From an uncultured bacterium (lineage in GTDB: Bacteria; Bacillota; Clostridia; UBA1381): a stretch of 64,000 bases of DNA. Below the pieces are notes generated by a model, which did no database searches, was not told the origin of the DNA, and was given only the letters and a program-made list of their open reading frames with translations. Made by a program: the position numbers and the translations under genes. Position 1 is the stretch's first letter; every line of letters starts with the position of its first letter. The stretch spans positions 170,161-234,160 of the forward strand of contig CAJMRL010000003.1 of NCBI GenBank assembly GCA_905215805.1, written 5' to 3'. Of the stretch, positions 1 through 7,059 are shown piece after piece.

Positions 1-1430
1 TGGTTGTAGCGGACGAAAGCCGCACCGAGAAGACCATTTGCCTTGCCATTTCACCCTCTCTGAAATCCTATGGGATCCCCGGCAGGCCGAGATTGTTTGA
101 GGTTGTGCAGAAAATCAAAGAGGTAAACGCCGCACGGCAGCGCAGCGCACCCGGAAGAAGATTTGCCGGTTCCTCCTCCGATTACAATGAATTAAAAATC
201 CGCCCCGATCTTGCCGTTGATTATATTGTCGCCCCACCTCAGATGGCGCGGTATATGGAGATCAGTACGCAGATTTACGATATTTATATGAAATATATCG
301 CGCCTGAGGATATGCATGTTTACTCGATCGACGAAGTATTTATGGATGTTACCAATTATCTGAATACCTACCGGTTTTCAGCAAGAGAGCTTGCCATGAA
401 GATCATCCTGGATGTACTGCATACAGCAGGGATTACCGCGACGGCAGGCATTGGCACGAATCTTTATCTTTGCAAAGTGGCGATGGACATTGAAGCAAAG
501 CATATCCCGCCGGATAAAAACGGCGTGCGGATTGCTGAGCTGGACGAGATAAGCTATCGCCGGAAATTATGGAGCCACCGCCCTCTAACAGACTTTTGGC
601 GTGTGGGCAGAGGATATGCAAATAAGCTTGAGCAAAACGGAATCTTTACAATGGGCGATGTGGCACGGTGCTCTATTGGCAAGCCCAATGAATATTACAA
701 TGAAGATTTACTTTACAAGCTGTTCGGCGTGAATGCCGAATTGCTGATCGACCACGCATGGGGCTGGGAGCCATGCACCATTGCAGACATTAAGGCATAT
801 AAGCCGGAGTCAAACAGCATTGGTTCCGGGCAGGTTCTGCAGTGTCCCTATGACTTTGAAAAAGCAAAGCTTGTTGTAAAGGAAATGACGGATGCTTTGG
901 TGCTGGATCTGGTAGAGAAAGGGCTTGTGACCAATCAGCTCACGCTTACTGTCGGCTATGACATAGAGAATCTGACAGATCAGAACCGCAGAAAGAAGTA
1001 CCACGGCGAAGTCAAAACAGACCGTTACGGAAGGAATATCCCGAAGCATGCGCACGGCACGGCGAATCTGGAGGGCTATTCTTCCTCAACAAAACAGATC
1101 ATGGCAGCCATGCTGGAGCTTTTCGACCGCATCGTAGACAAAAACCTTTTGATACGGCGGCTGAATGTTACGGCAAACCATGTGATTGATGAAAAATCAA
1201 TGCCCAAACCGCCTCAGTATCAGCAGATGGACTTTTTCACCGACTATGCGGCGGAACAAGAAAAACAAAAAGCGGAACAGGCAGAGCTTACCCGCGAGAA
1301 AAAAATTCAGGAAGCTATGATCGATATCAAGAAAAGATTCGGTAAAAACGCTGTCCTAAAGGGGACTAATCTGTCAGAAGGCGCGACCGGAAAAGACAGG
1401 AACAACCAGATCGGAGGGCATAAAGCATGA
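1..1430 (+). CDS. Y-family DNA polymerase (UmuC/DinB-like), 5' end outside window
   Basis: Translesion DNA polymerase of the UmuC/DinB class, which copies damaged template. The frame is open from nucleotide 3, where the residues VVADESRTEKTICLAISPSL belong to the family's N-terminal region, so roughly 25-35 residues with the first catalytic aspartate lie outside the window; the first in-window start-like codon (TTG at 93) is not the real start. The palm motif YSIDEVFMDVT carries the catalytic Ser-Ile-Asp-Glu. Thumb and little-finger regions follow, then a charged C-terminal tail ('QEKQKAEQAELTREKK'). Its stop overlaps the tag start by 4 bases (ATGA). With tag and a YolD-like gene downstream it forms a DNA-damage cassette of the kind carried on clostridial integrative elements. 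Family certain, subgroup inferred. Confidence 0.93.
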   Translation, partial: VVADESRTEKTICLAISPSLKSYGIPGRPRLFEVVQKIKEVNAARQRSAPGRRFAGSSSDYNELKIRPDLAVDYIVAPPQMARYMEISTQIYDIYMKYIAPEDMHVYSIDEVFMDVTNYLNTYRFSARELAMKIILDVLHTAGITATAGIGTNLYLCKVAMDIEAKHIPPDKNGVRIAELDEISYRRKLWSHRPLTDFWRVGRGYANKLEQNGIFTMGDVARCSIGKPNEYYNEDLLYKLFGVNAELLIDHAWGWEPCTIADIKAYKPESNSIGSGQVLQCPYDFEKAKLVVKEMTDALVLDLVEKGLVTNQLTLTVGYDIENLTDQNRRKKYHGEVKTDRYGRNIPKHAHGTANLEGYSSSTKQIMAAMLELFDRIVDKNLLIRRLNVTANHVIDEKSMPKPPQYQQMDFFTDYAAEQEKQKAEQAELTREKKIQEAMIDIKKRFGKNAVLKGTNLSEGATGKDRNNQIGGHKA

Positions 1431-1987
1431 AGAAAAATCCCAATCGGTGTGCCTATGTAAATATGGGTAATCCGTTATATATTCGATATCACGATGAAGA
1501 ATGGGGCGCTGCCGAGCATTCCGATCAAAAGCTTTTCGAGATGCTGCTGTTGGAATGCTTTCAGGCCGGGCTATCATGGGAATGCGTATTAAACAAGCGC
1601 GAAGCTTTCCGCGCCGCCTTCGATCATTTTGACGTAGATAAGATTGCCTGCTATGGTGAGGAGAAAATACAGCAGCTCATGAATAATCCGGCAATCATCC
1701 GCAACCGGCTGAAGATAAAGGCAAGCATTACAAATGCTGTTGTTTTCAAAGAGATCCAAGCGGAATACGGCTCTTTCGACGCATACATCTGGGGCTATAC
1801 AAATGGGGAAACCATCATTGAGGAATACACACTCAGAACTACTTCCCCTCTGTCTGACCGGATATCGAAAGATCTCAAAAAGCGAGGCATGAAGTTCGTC
1901 GGCTCCACCATCATATACTCCTATCTGCAAGCTGTAGGAATATTAAACGCTCATGGGAAAGAATGTGATTGGTATAAACAGGATTAA
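1427..1987 (+). CDS. tag: DNA-3-methyladenine glycosylase I
   Basis: Base-excision repair enzyme that removes 3-methyladenine from alkylated DNA. The 186-residue length is normal for Tag. Family marks are an N-terminal RCAYV segment, YHDEEWG, KLFEMLLLECFQAGLSW with the helix-hairpin-helix region after it, and the C-terminal MKFVGSTIIYSYLQAVG. The zinc ligands expected of E. coli Tag are all present: Cys near residue 8, His in YHDEEWG, and the final His and Cys in NAHGKECDW. The start overlaps the polymerase stop (ATGA), so the two are translationally coupled, and the YolD-like gene follows 21 bases later. Co-expression of a lesion-removing and a lesion-bypassing enzyme suggests an alkylation-tolerance unit. 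Confidence 0.95.
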   Translation: MKKNPNRCAYVNMGNPLYIRYHDEEWGAAEHSDQKLFEMLLLECFQAGLSWECVLNKREAFRAAFDHFDVDKIACYGEEKIQQLMNNPAIIRNRLKIKASITNAVVFKEIQAEYGSFDAYIWGYTNGETIIEEYTLRTTSPLSDRISKDLKKRGMKFVGSTIIYSYLQAVGILNAHGKECDWYKQD

Positions 1988-2008
1988 ATCGATTGGGAGG
2001 AAAAACAA

Positions 2009-2434
2009 GTGAGCAAAGATCAACCAACTGGCGCTTATGATGATATCATTGGTCTTCCGCACCATGTTTCAGCCACACATCCTCAAATGTCAAGACTGGA
2101 CCGCGCCGCGCAATTTGCCCCATTTGCCGCACTGACCGGATATGGTGCGGCAATCAAAGAAACGGCGCGTCTGACTGACGAACGGGCGGAGCTTGGCGAA
2201 TATGAACTGATGGAGCTAAACGCCGGTATCCAAATGCTGATGGAACGCATCGACGAGCATCCCCAAGTGGAAATCACCTATTTCAAGCCGGATGAACGCA
2301 AGGATGGCGGAGCGTATTTGACGGTAAAGAGCCGGGCGAAAAGACTAAATGAATACGAACGGTTCCTTCTGTTGGAAGATGGGACGGAAATACCGTTTAA
2401 TGATATTTATAAAATAGAGCTTTGCGCGGATTGA
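2009..2434 (+). CDS. YolD-like family protein
   Basis: Small cytoplasmic protein (141 aa) of the YolD-like family, often encoded next to UmuC-type polymerases in Firmicutes and proposed to act like UmuD in lesion bypass; its biochemical role is not settled. The family signature SRLDRAAQFAPFAALTGYG is clear at residues 28-46, followed by a helical stretch and a beta-rich C-terminus (EITYFKPD.., FNDIYKIELC). Translation starts at GTG with a GGGAGG site upstream. It is the last gene of the polymerase-tag-yolD run and shares its orientation. Confidence 0.9.
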   Translation: MSKDQPTGAYDDIIGLPHHVSATHPQMSRLDRAAQFAPFAALTGYGAAIKETARLTDERAELGEYELMELNAGIQMLMERIDEHPQVEITYFKPDERKDGGAYLTVKSRAKRLNEYERFLLLEDGTEIPFNDIYKIELCAD

Positions 2435-2496
2435 ATAAAGACTTTGCTCCGGCGCACTCAGCATATACAACGGAAAGAAAGTGAAGGTAATGGCAA

Positions 2497-3120
2497 ATGT
2501 TAGAATTCGGATGGATTTGTTTATTAGCAGCAATGGTCGGCGATTTTGCAGTCCCATATGTATTGGCTCCGTTTTATCATGAATACAGTCATAAAAAGCA
2601 GGTAATGAGTGTTTTGGGAAATCCCAAAAGTCCTGTTCGCAGGTGGTATAATACATGGCTTATTTTGTTGGGAATCGGATTGCTGGCTTCCTTTCCTGCT
2701 TTAATCAATGTATATTTGACAAAATCAATTGGGCTTACGATTACCATGCTAATCTTGATTGCAATGTTTGCGGTAGGAGCAGGAATTTTATCTGGTATTT
2801 TCTCTGTAAATGAGAAAAAAGAGGATCAAAACCTTGCTTCAAAAATACACGGTGTTGCATCTTCTTTAGGATTTATTGCCCTCGCCTTTGCTCCATTGTT
2901 TCTGTCAATTTTATCTTTTTGGCAGCATGAAACTATTTTAGGGATTTTGGCTGCAGTTTGTTTTGCTTTGGGGCTTGTATGTTTTGTTCTTTTCGTTATG
3001 GCTGATAAAGTGGAATTCAAAGATACATGGATTGAAAATGAGGGCTTATGGCAGCGTTTAACCCTCATGTGTATGTATATTCCATTTGTTATCGTCAGCA
3101 TACAAGAGTTAATCAAATAG
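2497..3120 (+). CDS. DUF998 multi-spanning membrane protein
   Basis: Integral membrane protein of 207 residues with six predicted membrane segments (about residues 1-22, 50-70, 76-98, 116-138, 146-166, 184-203). The overall pattern, and the short NPKSPVRRWYNTWL loop after segment 1, match DUF998 proteins, whose function is unknown. A GAAGG site lies 9 bases before the ATG. It stands 62 bases after the YolD gene without an obvious terminator between, so read-through from the repair cassette is possible. No catalytic motif is visible. Confidence 0.7.
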   Translation: MLEFGWICLLAAMVGDFAVPYVLAPFYHEYSHKKQVMSVLGNPKSPVRRWYNTWLILLGIGLLASFPALINVYLTKSIGLTITMLILIAMFAVGAGILSGIFSVNEKKEDQNLASKIHGVASSLGFIALAFAPLFLSILSFWQHETILGILAAVCFALGLVCFVLFVMADKVEFKDTWIENEGLWQRLTLMCMYIPFVIVSIQELIK

Positions 3121-3127
3121 TGCATTT

Positions 3128-3169
3128 ATACCCTACGATATTGACATTGTAAAAAAAGTAGGGTATAAT
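3128..3169 (+). promoter_or_regulatory. Consensus sigma-A promoter overlapped by a perfect 9-bp inverted repeat
   Basis: TTGACA (3141-3146), a 17-nt spacer and TATAAT (3164-3169) match consensus exactly. ATACCCTAC (3128-3136) and GTAGGGTAT (3158-3166) form a perfect inverted repeat bracketing the -35 and overlapping the -10, the geometry of a repressor operator. Transcription should begin near 3176, after the ATG at 3174, so that ATG cannot be the start codon; the GGTGA at 3177-3181 then serves the ATG at 3189. Confidence 0.85.
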
Positions 3170-3188
3170 TTTTATGGGTGATGAAATT

Positions 3189-3485
3189 ATGCGCATGCTT
3201 GAAAACCTTGTCTTGAGAGAAGCACATACATTTGAGATATTAAAAAAGCAATATGAAGCAATGCTTGCCGAGCTCCCTAAAGGCTCGCTGACTTTAAAAC
3301 GCGGCGCTTACTATTATCTGAATTATAAAGAACATGGGAAAATGATTTCAAAATATATCGGCAAAGAGTCACCGGAAATCGACTCTCTGCGTGAGAAAAT
3401 CGAGAAGCGAAGACATATTGAAAAAATGCTGCGCAATATAAACGCTGAGCTTAAAATTGCGCAAAAAGTGAGGGAATCGGAATGA
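3189..3485 (+). CDS. Small helical protein, first gene of DUF3990/DUF3791 module
   Basis: Cytoplasmic protein of 98 residues from the ATG at 3189. The upstream in-frame ATG at 3174 lies before the expected transcription start, and GGTGA sits 7 bases before 3189. Residues 30-60 hold a short beta-rich, zinc-finger-like patch (KRGAYYYLNYKEHGKMISKY) and residues 65-95 are strongly helical and charged, probably a coiled coil. The patch resembles small Firmicute proteins annotated DUF6788, whose role is unknown. The stop overlaps the next gene by 4 bases (ATGA). As the promoter-proximal product behind a likely operator it could be the module's regulator or antitoxin, but no DNA-binding motif is recognisable. 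Confidence 0.6.
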   Translation: MRMLENLVLREAHTFEILKKQYEAMLAELPKGSLTLKRGAYYYLNYKEHGKMISKYIGKESPEIDSLREKIEKRRHIEKMLRNINAELKIAQKVRESE

Positions 3486-3964
3486 TCTTATTTCATGGAA
3501 GCAATGTGGAAGTAATGCAGCCTAAGCTGATCCCGCAGAATCGGTATCTGGATTTCGGGTTTGGATTTTACACCACACTGAATAAAGAACAGGCGATCAG
3601 CTTTTCAAAGAAAGTATCAAAGAGAAGAGGCGGCAGCAGTATTGTCAGTGTTTATGAATTGAACGAATCAGAGCTTGGAAATAATCTGGATATACTAAGG
3701 TTTAAAGCGCCGGATGAACAATGGCTTGATTTCGTGTTTGCAAACCGTTCCGGAAATTATGAGGGTAAAGAATATGACTGTATCTACGGGCCAGTGGCAA
3801 ACGATGATGTATATCAAACTTTTGCTGCCTACATGGCCGGTATACTGACAAAAGAACAAACGCTTGCGAACCTGAAAGTAAAAAAACTCTATGACCAAAT
3901 GGTATTTGCAACGCAAAAAGCAATCGGTTATCTGCATTTTAAAGAATCTTTTATTGTGGAGTGA
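3482..3964 (+). CDS. DUF3990 protein, possible ADP-ribosyltransferase-like toxin
   Basis: 160-residue protein of the DUF3990 family. The N-terminus ILFHGSN, followed by LDFGFGFYTT near residues 24-33 and then a run of EQA, resembles the H-Y part of an ADP-ribosyltransferase fold (His in FHGS, Tyr in FYTT). The third catalytic residue cannot be placed with confidence. DUF3990 genes are commonly found beside small DUF3791 genes, as here, which suggests a toxin-antitoxin or effector-regulator pair; that reading is inference. Its start overlaps the preceding stop (ATGA) and its stop lies within the next gene's ribosome site, so the four genes are tightly coupled. Confidence 0.75.
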   Translation: MILFHGSNVEVMQPKLIPQNRYLDFGFGFYTTLNKEQAISFSKKVSKRRGGSSIVSVYELNESELGNNLDILRFKAPDEQWLDFVFANRSGNYEGKEYDCIYGPVANDDVYQTFAAYMAGILTKEQTLANLKVKKLYDQMVFATQKAIGYLHFKESFIVE

Positions 3965-3969
3965 TACTT

Positions 3970-4209
3970 ATGGATGAGAACAAATTATCCGTCGTTTTAA
4001 GCATGACAGTTCCCAAAATAATTGAACTGATCCTGGAAAACAGCAAACTGTCGGAACTGGAAGCAACAGAACAGTTTTATTCTTCGCGGGTGTATGCTCT
4101 TCTTGAGGATGAAGAAACCAAACTGTGGCATCTCAGCCCGCTAACGCTGTATAACATGTATGAAGAGGAACAAAAAACAGGTGAAATTACATTTCCGGAG
4201 GAGGCATGA
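3970..4209 (+). CDS. Small acidic protein of the DUF3990 module
   Basis: 79-residue acidic, helical protein of no known function. The ATG at 3970 is preferred over an in-frame GTG at 3961 because GGAG lies 8 bases before it. The C-terminal half (EDEETKLWHLSPLTLYNMY) is a recognisable block shared by small proteins that accompany DUF3990 genes in Firmicutes. It overlaps the following DUF3791 gene by 4 bases. Its size and acidity would suit an antitoxin or adaptor, but nothing in the sequence proves this. Confidence 0.65.
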   Translation: MDENKLSVVLSMTVPKIIELILENSKLSELEATEQFYSSRVYALLEDEETKLWHLSPLTLYNMYEEEQKTGEITFPEEA

Positions 4210-4430
4210 GCGTTATGAGCAGTCAGATGAATTATTTGATTTTCTGTATAGAACAGTACAAACTGCATAAACATCTCAGCGGAAAACAAGTCGCGGAGCT
4301 TTTTAAACAATATCGGGTGTATGACTATATCCTGAGCTGTTTTGATGCGTTGCACACCACCGGTACCGAGTATGTGATGGATGACATTGATATGTATATA
4401 GATGCCAGAATTGCAGCGGCAAAACAGTGA
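4206..4430 (+). CDS. DUF3791 protein
   Basis: 74-residue cytoplasmic protein of the DUF3791 family, recognised by FLI/FCIEQYK, SGKQVAELFKQY and DALHTTGTEYVMDDI. The biochemical role is unknown; genes of this family are typically adjacent to DUF3990. The start ATG overlaps the stop of the previous gene and has GGAGGAGG directly upstream. A strong terminator follows 31 bases after its stop, which defines the end of the module at 4485. Confidence 0.8.
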   Translation: MSVMSSQMNYLIFCIEQYKLHKHLSGKQVAELFKQYRVYDYILSCFDALHTTGTEYVMDDIDMYIDARIAAAKQ

Positions 4431-4460
4431 AATTCGATGACAATGTGTTTTAATAGTCTC

Positions 4461-4485
4461 AAAGGCGGTCATCGACCGCCTTTTT
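4461..4485 (+). terminator. Rho-independent terminator of the DUF3990/DUF3791 module
   Basis: AAAGGCGGTC (4461-4470) pairs perfectly with GACCGCCTTT (4474-4483) around a 3-nt loop, followed by a T run. Ten-base-pair GC-rich stem. Confidence 0.92.
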
Positions 4486-4508
4486 CAGAAATTAAAGTGA
4501 GGTCAGTT

Positions 4509-4745
4509 ATGAAATATAAATATTTAATTGCAGGGTTAGTAACGGGCTTTTGTGCAGGTGCTTTTATAGGTATTTTGATATGGGTATTTCTGGATAATAT
4601 TTTCGGTATCGGGATTTGTCCCGGCATAGGAATATTAATTGGTATTGCTGCAGGCACATTGATCGATCATCAAAAAATAATAAGTAACGAGGAGCAAATA
4701 GACCATGAACATACTGATCGTGGAGGACGACATAGCTTTAAATAA
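4509..4745 (+). CDS. Small glycine-rich membrane protein
   Basis: 78 residues from the ATG at 4509, chosen because GAGG lies 10 bases upstream and the in-frame sequence before it runs back into the terminator. Two membrane segments (about residues 5-27 and 30-53) rich in Gly/Ile/Ala with GxxxG-like spacing are followed by a short hydrophilic tail. No family recognised. Its 3' end overlaps the start of the response-regulator gene by 41 bases, so it probably belongs to the same transcript and might be an accessory membrane subunit of that system; this is inference from position only. Confidence 0.55.
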   Translation: MKYKYLIAGLVTGFCAGAFIGILIWVFLDNIFGIGICPGIGILIGIAAGTLIDHQKIISNEEQIDHEHTDRGGRHSFK

Positions 4746-5349
4746 CGGAATAGCATTATCCCTTAACGGGGACAGAGCAATACAGGCATATTCAATAGCC
4801 GAGGCAAAAAGCAAGCTTGACGCAAGTGTTGACCTTATCATCCTCGATATCAACCTGCCCGATGGAAGCGGGATCGATCTCTGCCGTGAGATACGGAAAA
4901 CGAGCAGCGTCCCCATCATATTCCTAACGGCAAACGATATGGAGATCGACATCGTAACGGGATTGGAAAGCGGAGCGGATGATTATATCACAAAGCCCTT
5001 TTCGCTTGCGGTGCTTCGTGCAAGGATCAATGCTGTTGCCCGCCGCAGGCAGACAGGCGGCAATAAGTTTGAAGAGGGCGGCTTTTCCTTTGATTTTGAC
5101 AATATGCTTTTCTATGCGGATAATGTGCCGGTAGAGCTGAGCAAGACCGAGCAGCGGCTGTTAAAGCTTTTTGCCTTCAACCGCGGCGTGACGCTTCCAC
5201 GGGATATGCTGATCGACAGGGTGTGGACGGACGGTGCGGAATTTGTAGAGGAAAACGCGCTGTCGGTCACGGTGAAAAGGCTTAGAAAAAAGCTTCCCGG
5301 AATACCGCTAAAAACTGTCTACGGGATAGGCTATGTGTGGGAGAAATGA
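4705..5349 (+). CDS. OmpR-family response regulator
   Basis: 214-residue two-component regulator. The receiver domain (1-115) has the acidic pair EDD near residue 7, phospho-acceptor Asp in ILDINLPDGSG (about residue 51), Thr in FLTAND and Lys in ITKPF. The C-terminal winged helix (125-214) has the OmpR signature ELSKTEQRLLKL and TVKRLRKKL..VYGIGYVW. It is followed directly by its kinase, then an ABC ATPase and an FtsX-type permease, the layout of Bce/Van-type peptide-antibiotic response systems. The likely target is the promoter at 6270-6305, where an 11-bp direct repeat suits an OmpR-type dimer. Confidence 0.95.
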   Translation: MNILIVEDDIALNNGIALSLNGDRAIQAYSIAEAKSKLDASVDLIILDINLPDGSGIDLCREIRKTSSVPIIFLTANDMEIDIVTGLESGADDYITKPFSLAVLRARINAVARRRQTGGNKFEEGGFSFDFDNMLFYADNVPVELSKTEQRLLKLFAFNRGVTLPRDMLIDRVWTDGAEFVEENALSVTVKRLRKKLPGIPLKTVYGIGYVWEK

Positions 5350-5351
5350 AT

Positions 5352-6266
5352 ATGATCTATTTTTTAACAGCCGTTATCATTCTTCTTCTTGGCATACTTG
5401 CAGCCGTTTACATAAGAACATCAAAGCTGCTCACGCGTCTTGACGATATGATAGAGTCGGCGGCAAACGGCAGCTTTTCGGAAAGCGAATACAGCGAAAA
5501 ACGTCTGTCCAGACTGGAATCGAAAATGTACCGTTATCTTGCCGCAGGAAAGACCGCACAGCGGCAGATAACAAGCGAAAAAGATAATATAAAGACATTG
5601 GTAAGCGATATTTCCCACCAGACCAAAACGCCGATAGCAAATATCCTTTTATATACCCAGCTGCTGTGTGAATCAAAAGCGCTGAATGAAAATGATAAAA
5701 GGCTTGCGGAACAGATCGAACAGCAGACTGAAAAGCTCAGCTTTTTAATTGCATCCCTTGTGAAAACATCAAGGCTTGAAAACGGAATTTTAGCGGTAGA
5801 TCCAAAAGAAGAAAGCGTCAGCAGTCTGCTCAGCGCGCTTGACTTTACGGCTCAGGCGCAGGAAAAGGATATTGCGCTGTCTATCGGCAAAGCAGACGGT
5901 ATGAACGCTTGCTTTGACCTGAAATGGACGCTGGAGGCGCTTTCAAACATTTTGGATAACGCAGTCAAATACACGCCCGCGGGCGGCACGGTCAGCGTGA
6001 ACGCACAGGAATACGAAATGTTTGTGCGCATAGATGTTGCGGACAGCGGTATCGGAATGAGTGAAGAGGAAACGGCAAAGGTATTTGCAAGGTTCTACCG
6101 CTCGCCGAGGGTATCGCAGGAAAAGGGCGTGGGCATAGGGCTGTATCTTGTGCGGGAAATACTCTCAAGAGAAGGCGGTTATATCAAAGTGACATCAAAG
6201 ATAGATCAAGGGTCAACGTTTTCCGTGTTTTTGCCGAAAACAAATGCAAATCTGTCAAAACTGTAA
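5352..6266 (+). CDS. Sensor histidine kinase, short N-terminal sensor
   Basis: Membrane kinase of about 304 residues; ATG 5352 is preferred because GGGAG lies 8 bases upstream (in-frame alternatives at 5337 and 5346). A single N-terminal membrane helix (residues 1-22) is followed by a HAMP-like linker, the dimerisation box DISHQTKTPIANI with phospho-accepting His, the N box NILDNAVKYTP, and the DSGIGM and GVGIGLYLVREI ATP-binding motifs. There is almost no extracellular loop, a trait of 'intramembrane-sensing' kinases that obtain their signal from the neighbouring ABC transporter. It overlaps or abuts the regulator gene. Confidence 0.93.
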   Translation: MIYFLTAVIILLLGILAAVYIRTSKLLTRLDDMIESAANGSFSESEYSEKRLSRLESKMYRYLAAGKTAQRQITSEKDNIKTLVSDISHQTKTPIANILLYTQLLCESKALNENDKRLAEQIEQQTEKLSFLIASLVKTSRLENGILAVDPKEESVSSLLSALDFTAQAQEKDIALSIGKADGMNACFDLKWTLEALSNILDNAVKYTPAGGTVSVNAQEYEMFVRIDVADSGIGMSEEETAKVFARFYRSPRVSQEKGVGIGLYLVREILSREGGYIKVTSKIDQGSTFSVFLPKTNANLSKL

Positions 6267-6269
6267 GAA

Positions 6270-6305
6270 TTCAGACAGATTTCAGACAGAATCGTCTGCT
6301 ATAAT
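6270..6305 (+). promoter_or_regulatory. Probable regulator-activated promoter of the ABC transporter
   Basis: TTCAGACAGA occurs twice (6270-6279 and 6281-6290), a direct repeat with 11-bp period as bound by OmpR-family dimers. TATAAT follows at 6300-6305, but no -35 resembling TTGACA is present at 17 nt, as expected of an activator-dependent promoter. A small GTTAAG/CTTAAC hairpin (6317-6333) lies in the leader. Confidence 0.65.
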
Positions 6306-6381
6306 GGGTTCATAAAGTTAAGAAACACTTAACAGATCATGAGCCCGTTTTTTATGGGCATAAAACGGAGGTAATATTGTT

Positions 6382-7059
6382 ATGGGAATACTCGAAACGA
6401 ATAACCTGAAAAAATACTATGGAAACGGCGATACAATGGTAAAAGCCCTTGACGGTGTGAATTTTACTGTGGATGACGGAGAATTTGTTGCCATTGTCGG
6501 CACATCGGGAAGCGGGAAATCGACGCTTCTGCATATGATAGGCGGGTTGGACCGTCCTACATCCGGTACGGTAAAGGTTGCGGGAAAAGACATTTTTAAG
6601 CTGAAAGATGACGCTCTTACCATATTCCGGCGCAGGAAGATCGGATTTATTTTTCAGAGCTACAACCTTGTGCCGGTGCTGAACGTTTATGAAAATATCG
6701 TCCTGCCGATTGAGCTGGACGGAAACAAAGTAGATAAAGCGCATATTGATAACATCATTGAAACATTGGGGCTGTCATCTAAAATAAACAGCCTGCCGAA
6801 CCAGTTGTCGGGCGGTCAGCAGCAAAGGGTGGCGATTGCCCGTGCCCTTGCGACAAAGCCCGCTATCATCCTTGCCGATGAGCCGACAGGGAATCTCGAC
6901 AGCAAAACGAGCCTTGACGTTTTAGGCCTTTTAAAGATAACGAGCGATAAATTCAAACAGACGATCGTTATGATTACACATAATGAAGAAATTGCCCAGA
7001 TGGCGGACAGGATCATCCGCATTGAGGACGGCAGGATTGTAGGTGATCGCAATGCTTAA
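6382..7059 (+). CDS. ABC transporter ATP-binding protein (MacB/BceA type)
   Basis: 225-residue ATPase of the LolD/MacB/BceA group. Walker A GTSGSGKST near residues 39-47, Q-loop FIFQSYNLVPVLNVYEN, signature LSGGQQQRVAIARAL, Walker B IILADEPTGNLDS and switch His in MITHNEE are all intact. GGAGG precedes the ATG by 10 bases. It overlaps the permease by 8 bases and, with the regulator and kinase upstream, forms a peptide-antibiotic sensing and detoxification module. It should energise the 844-residue permease from the cytoplasmic face. Confidence 0.95.
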   Translation: MGILETNNLKKYYGNGDTMVKALDGVNFTVDDGEFVAIVGTSGSGKSTLLHMIGGLDRPTSGTVKVAGKDIFKLKDDALTIFRRRKIGFIFQSYNLVPVLNVYENIVLPIELDGNKVDKAHIDNIIETLGLSSKINSLPNQLSGGQQQRVAIARALATKPAIILADEPTGNLDSKTSLDVLGLLKITSDKFKQTIVMITHNEEIAQMADRIIRIEDGRIVGDRNA

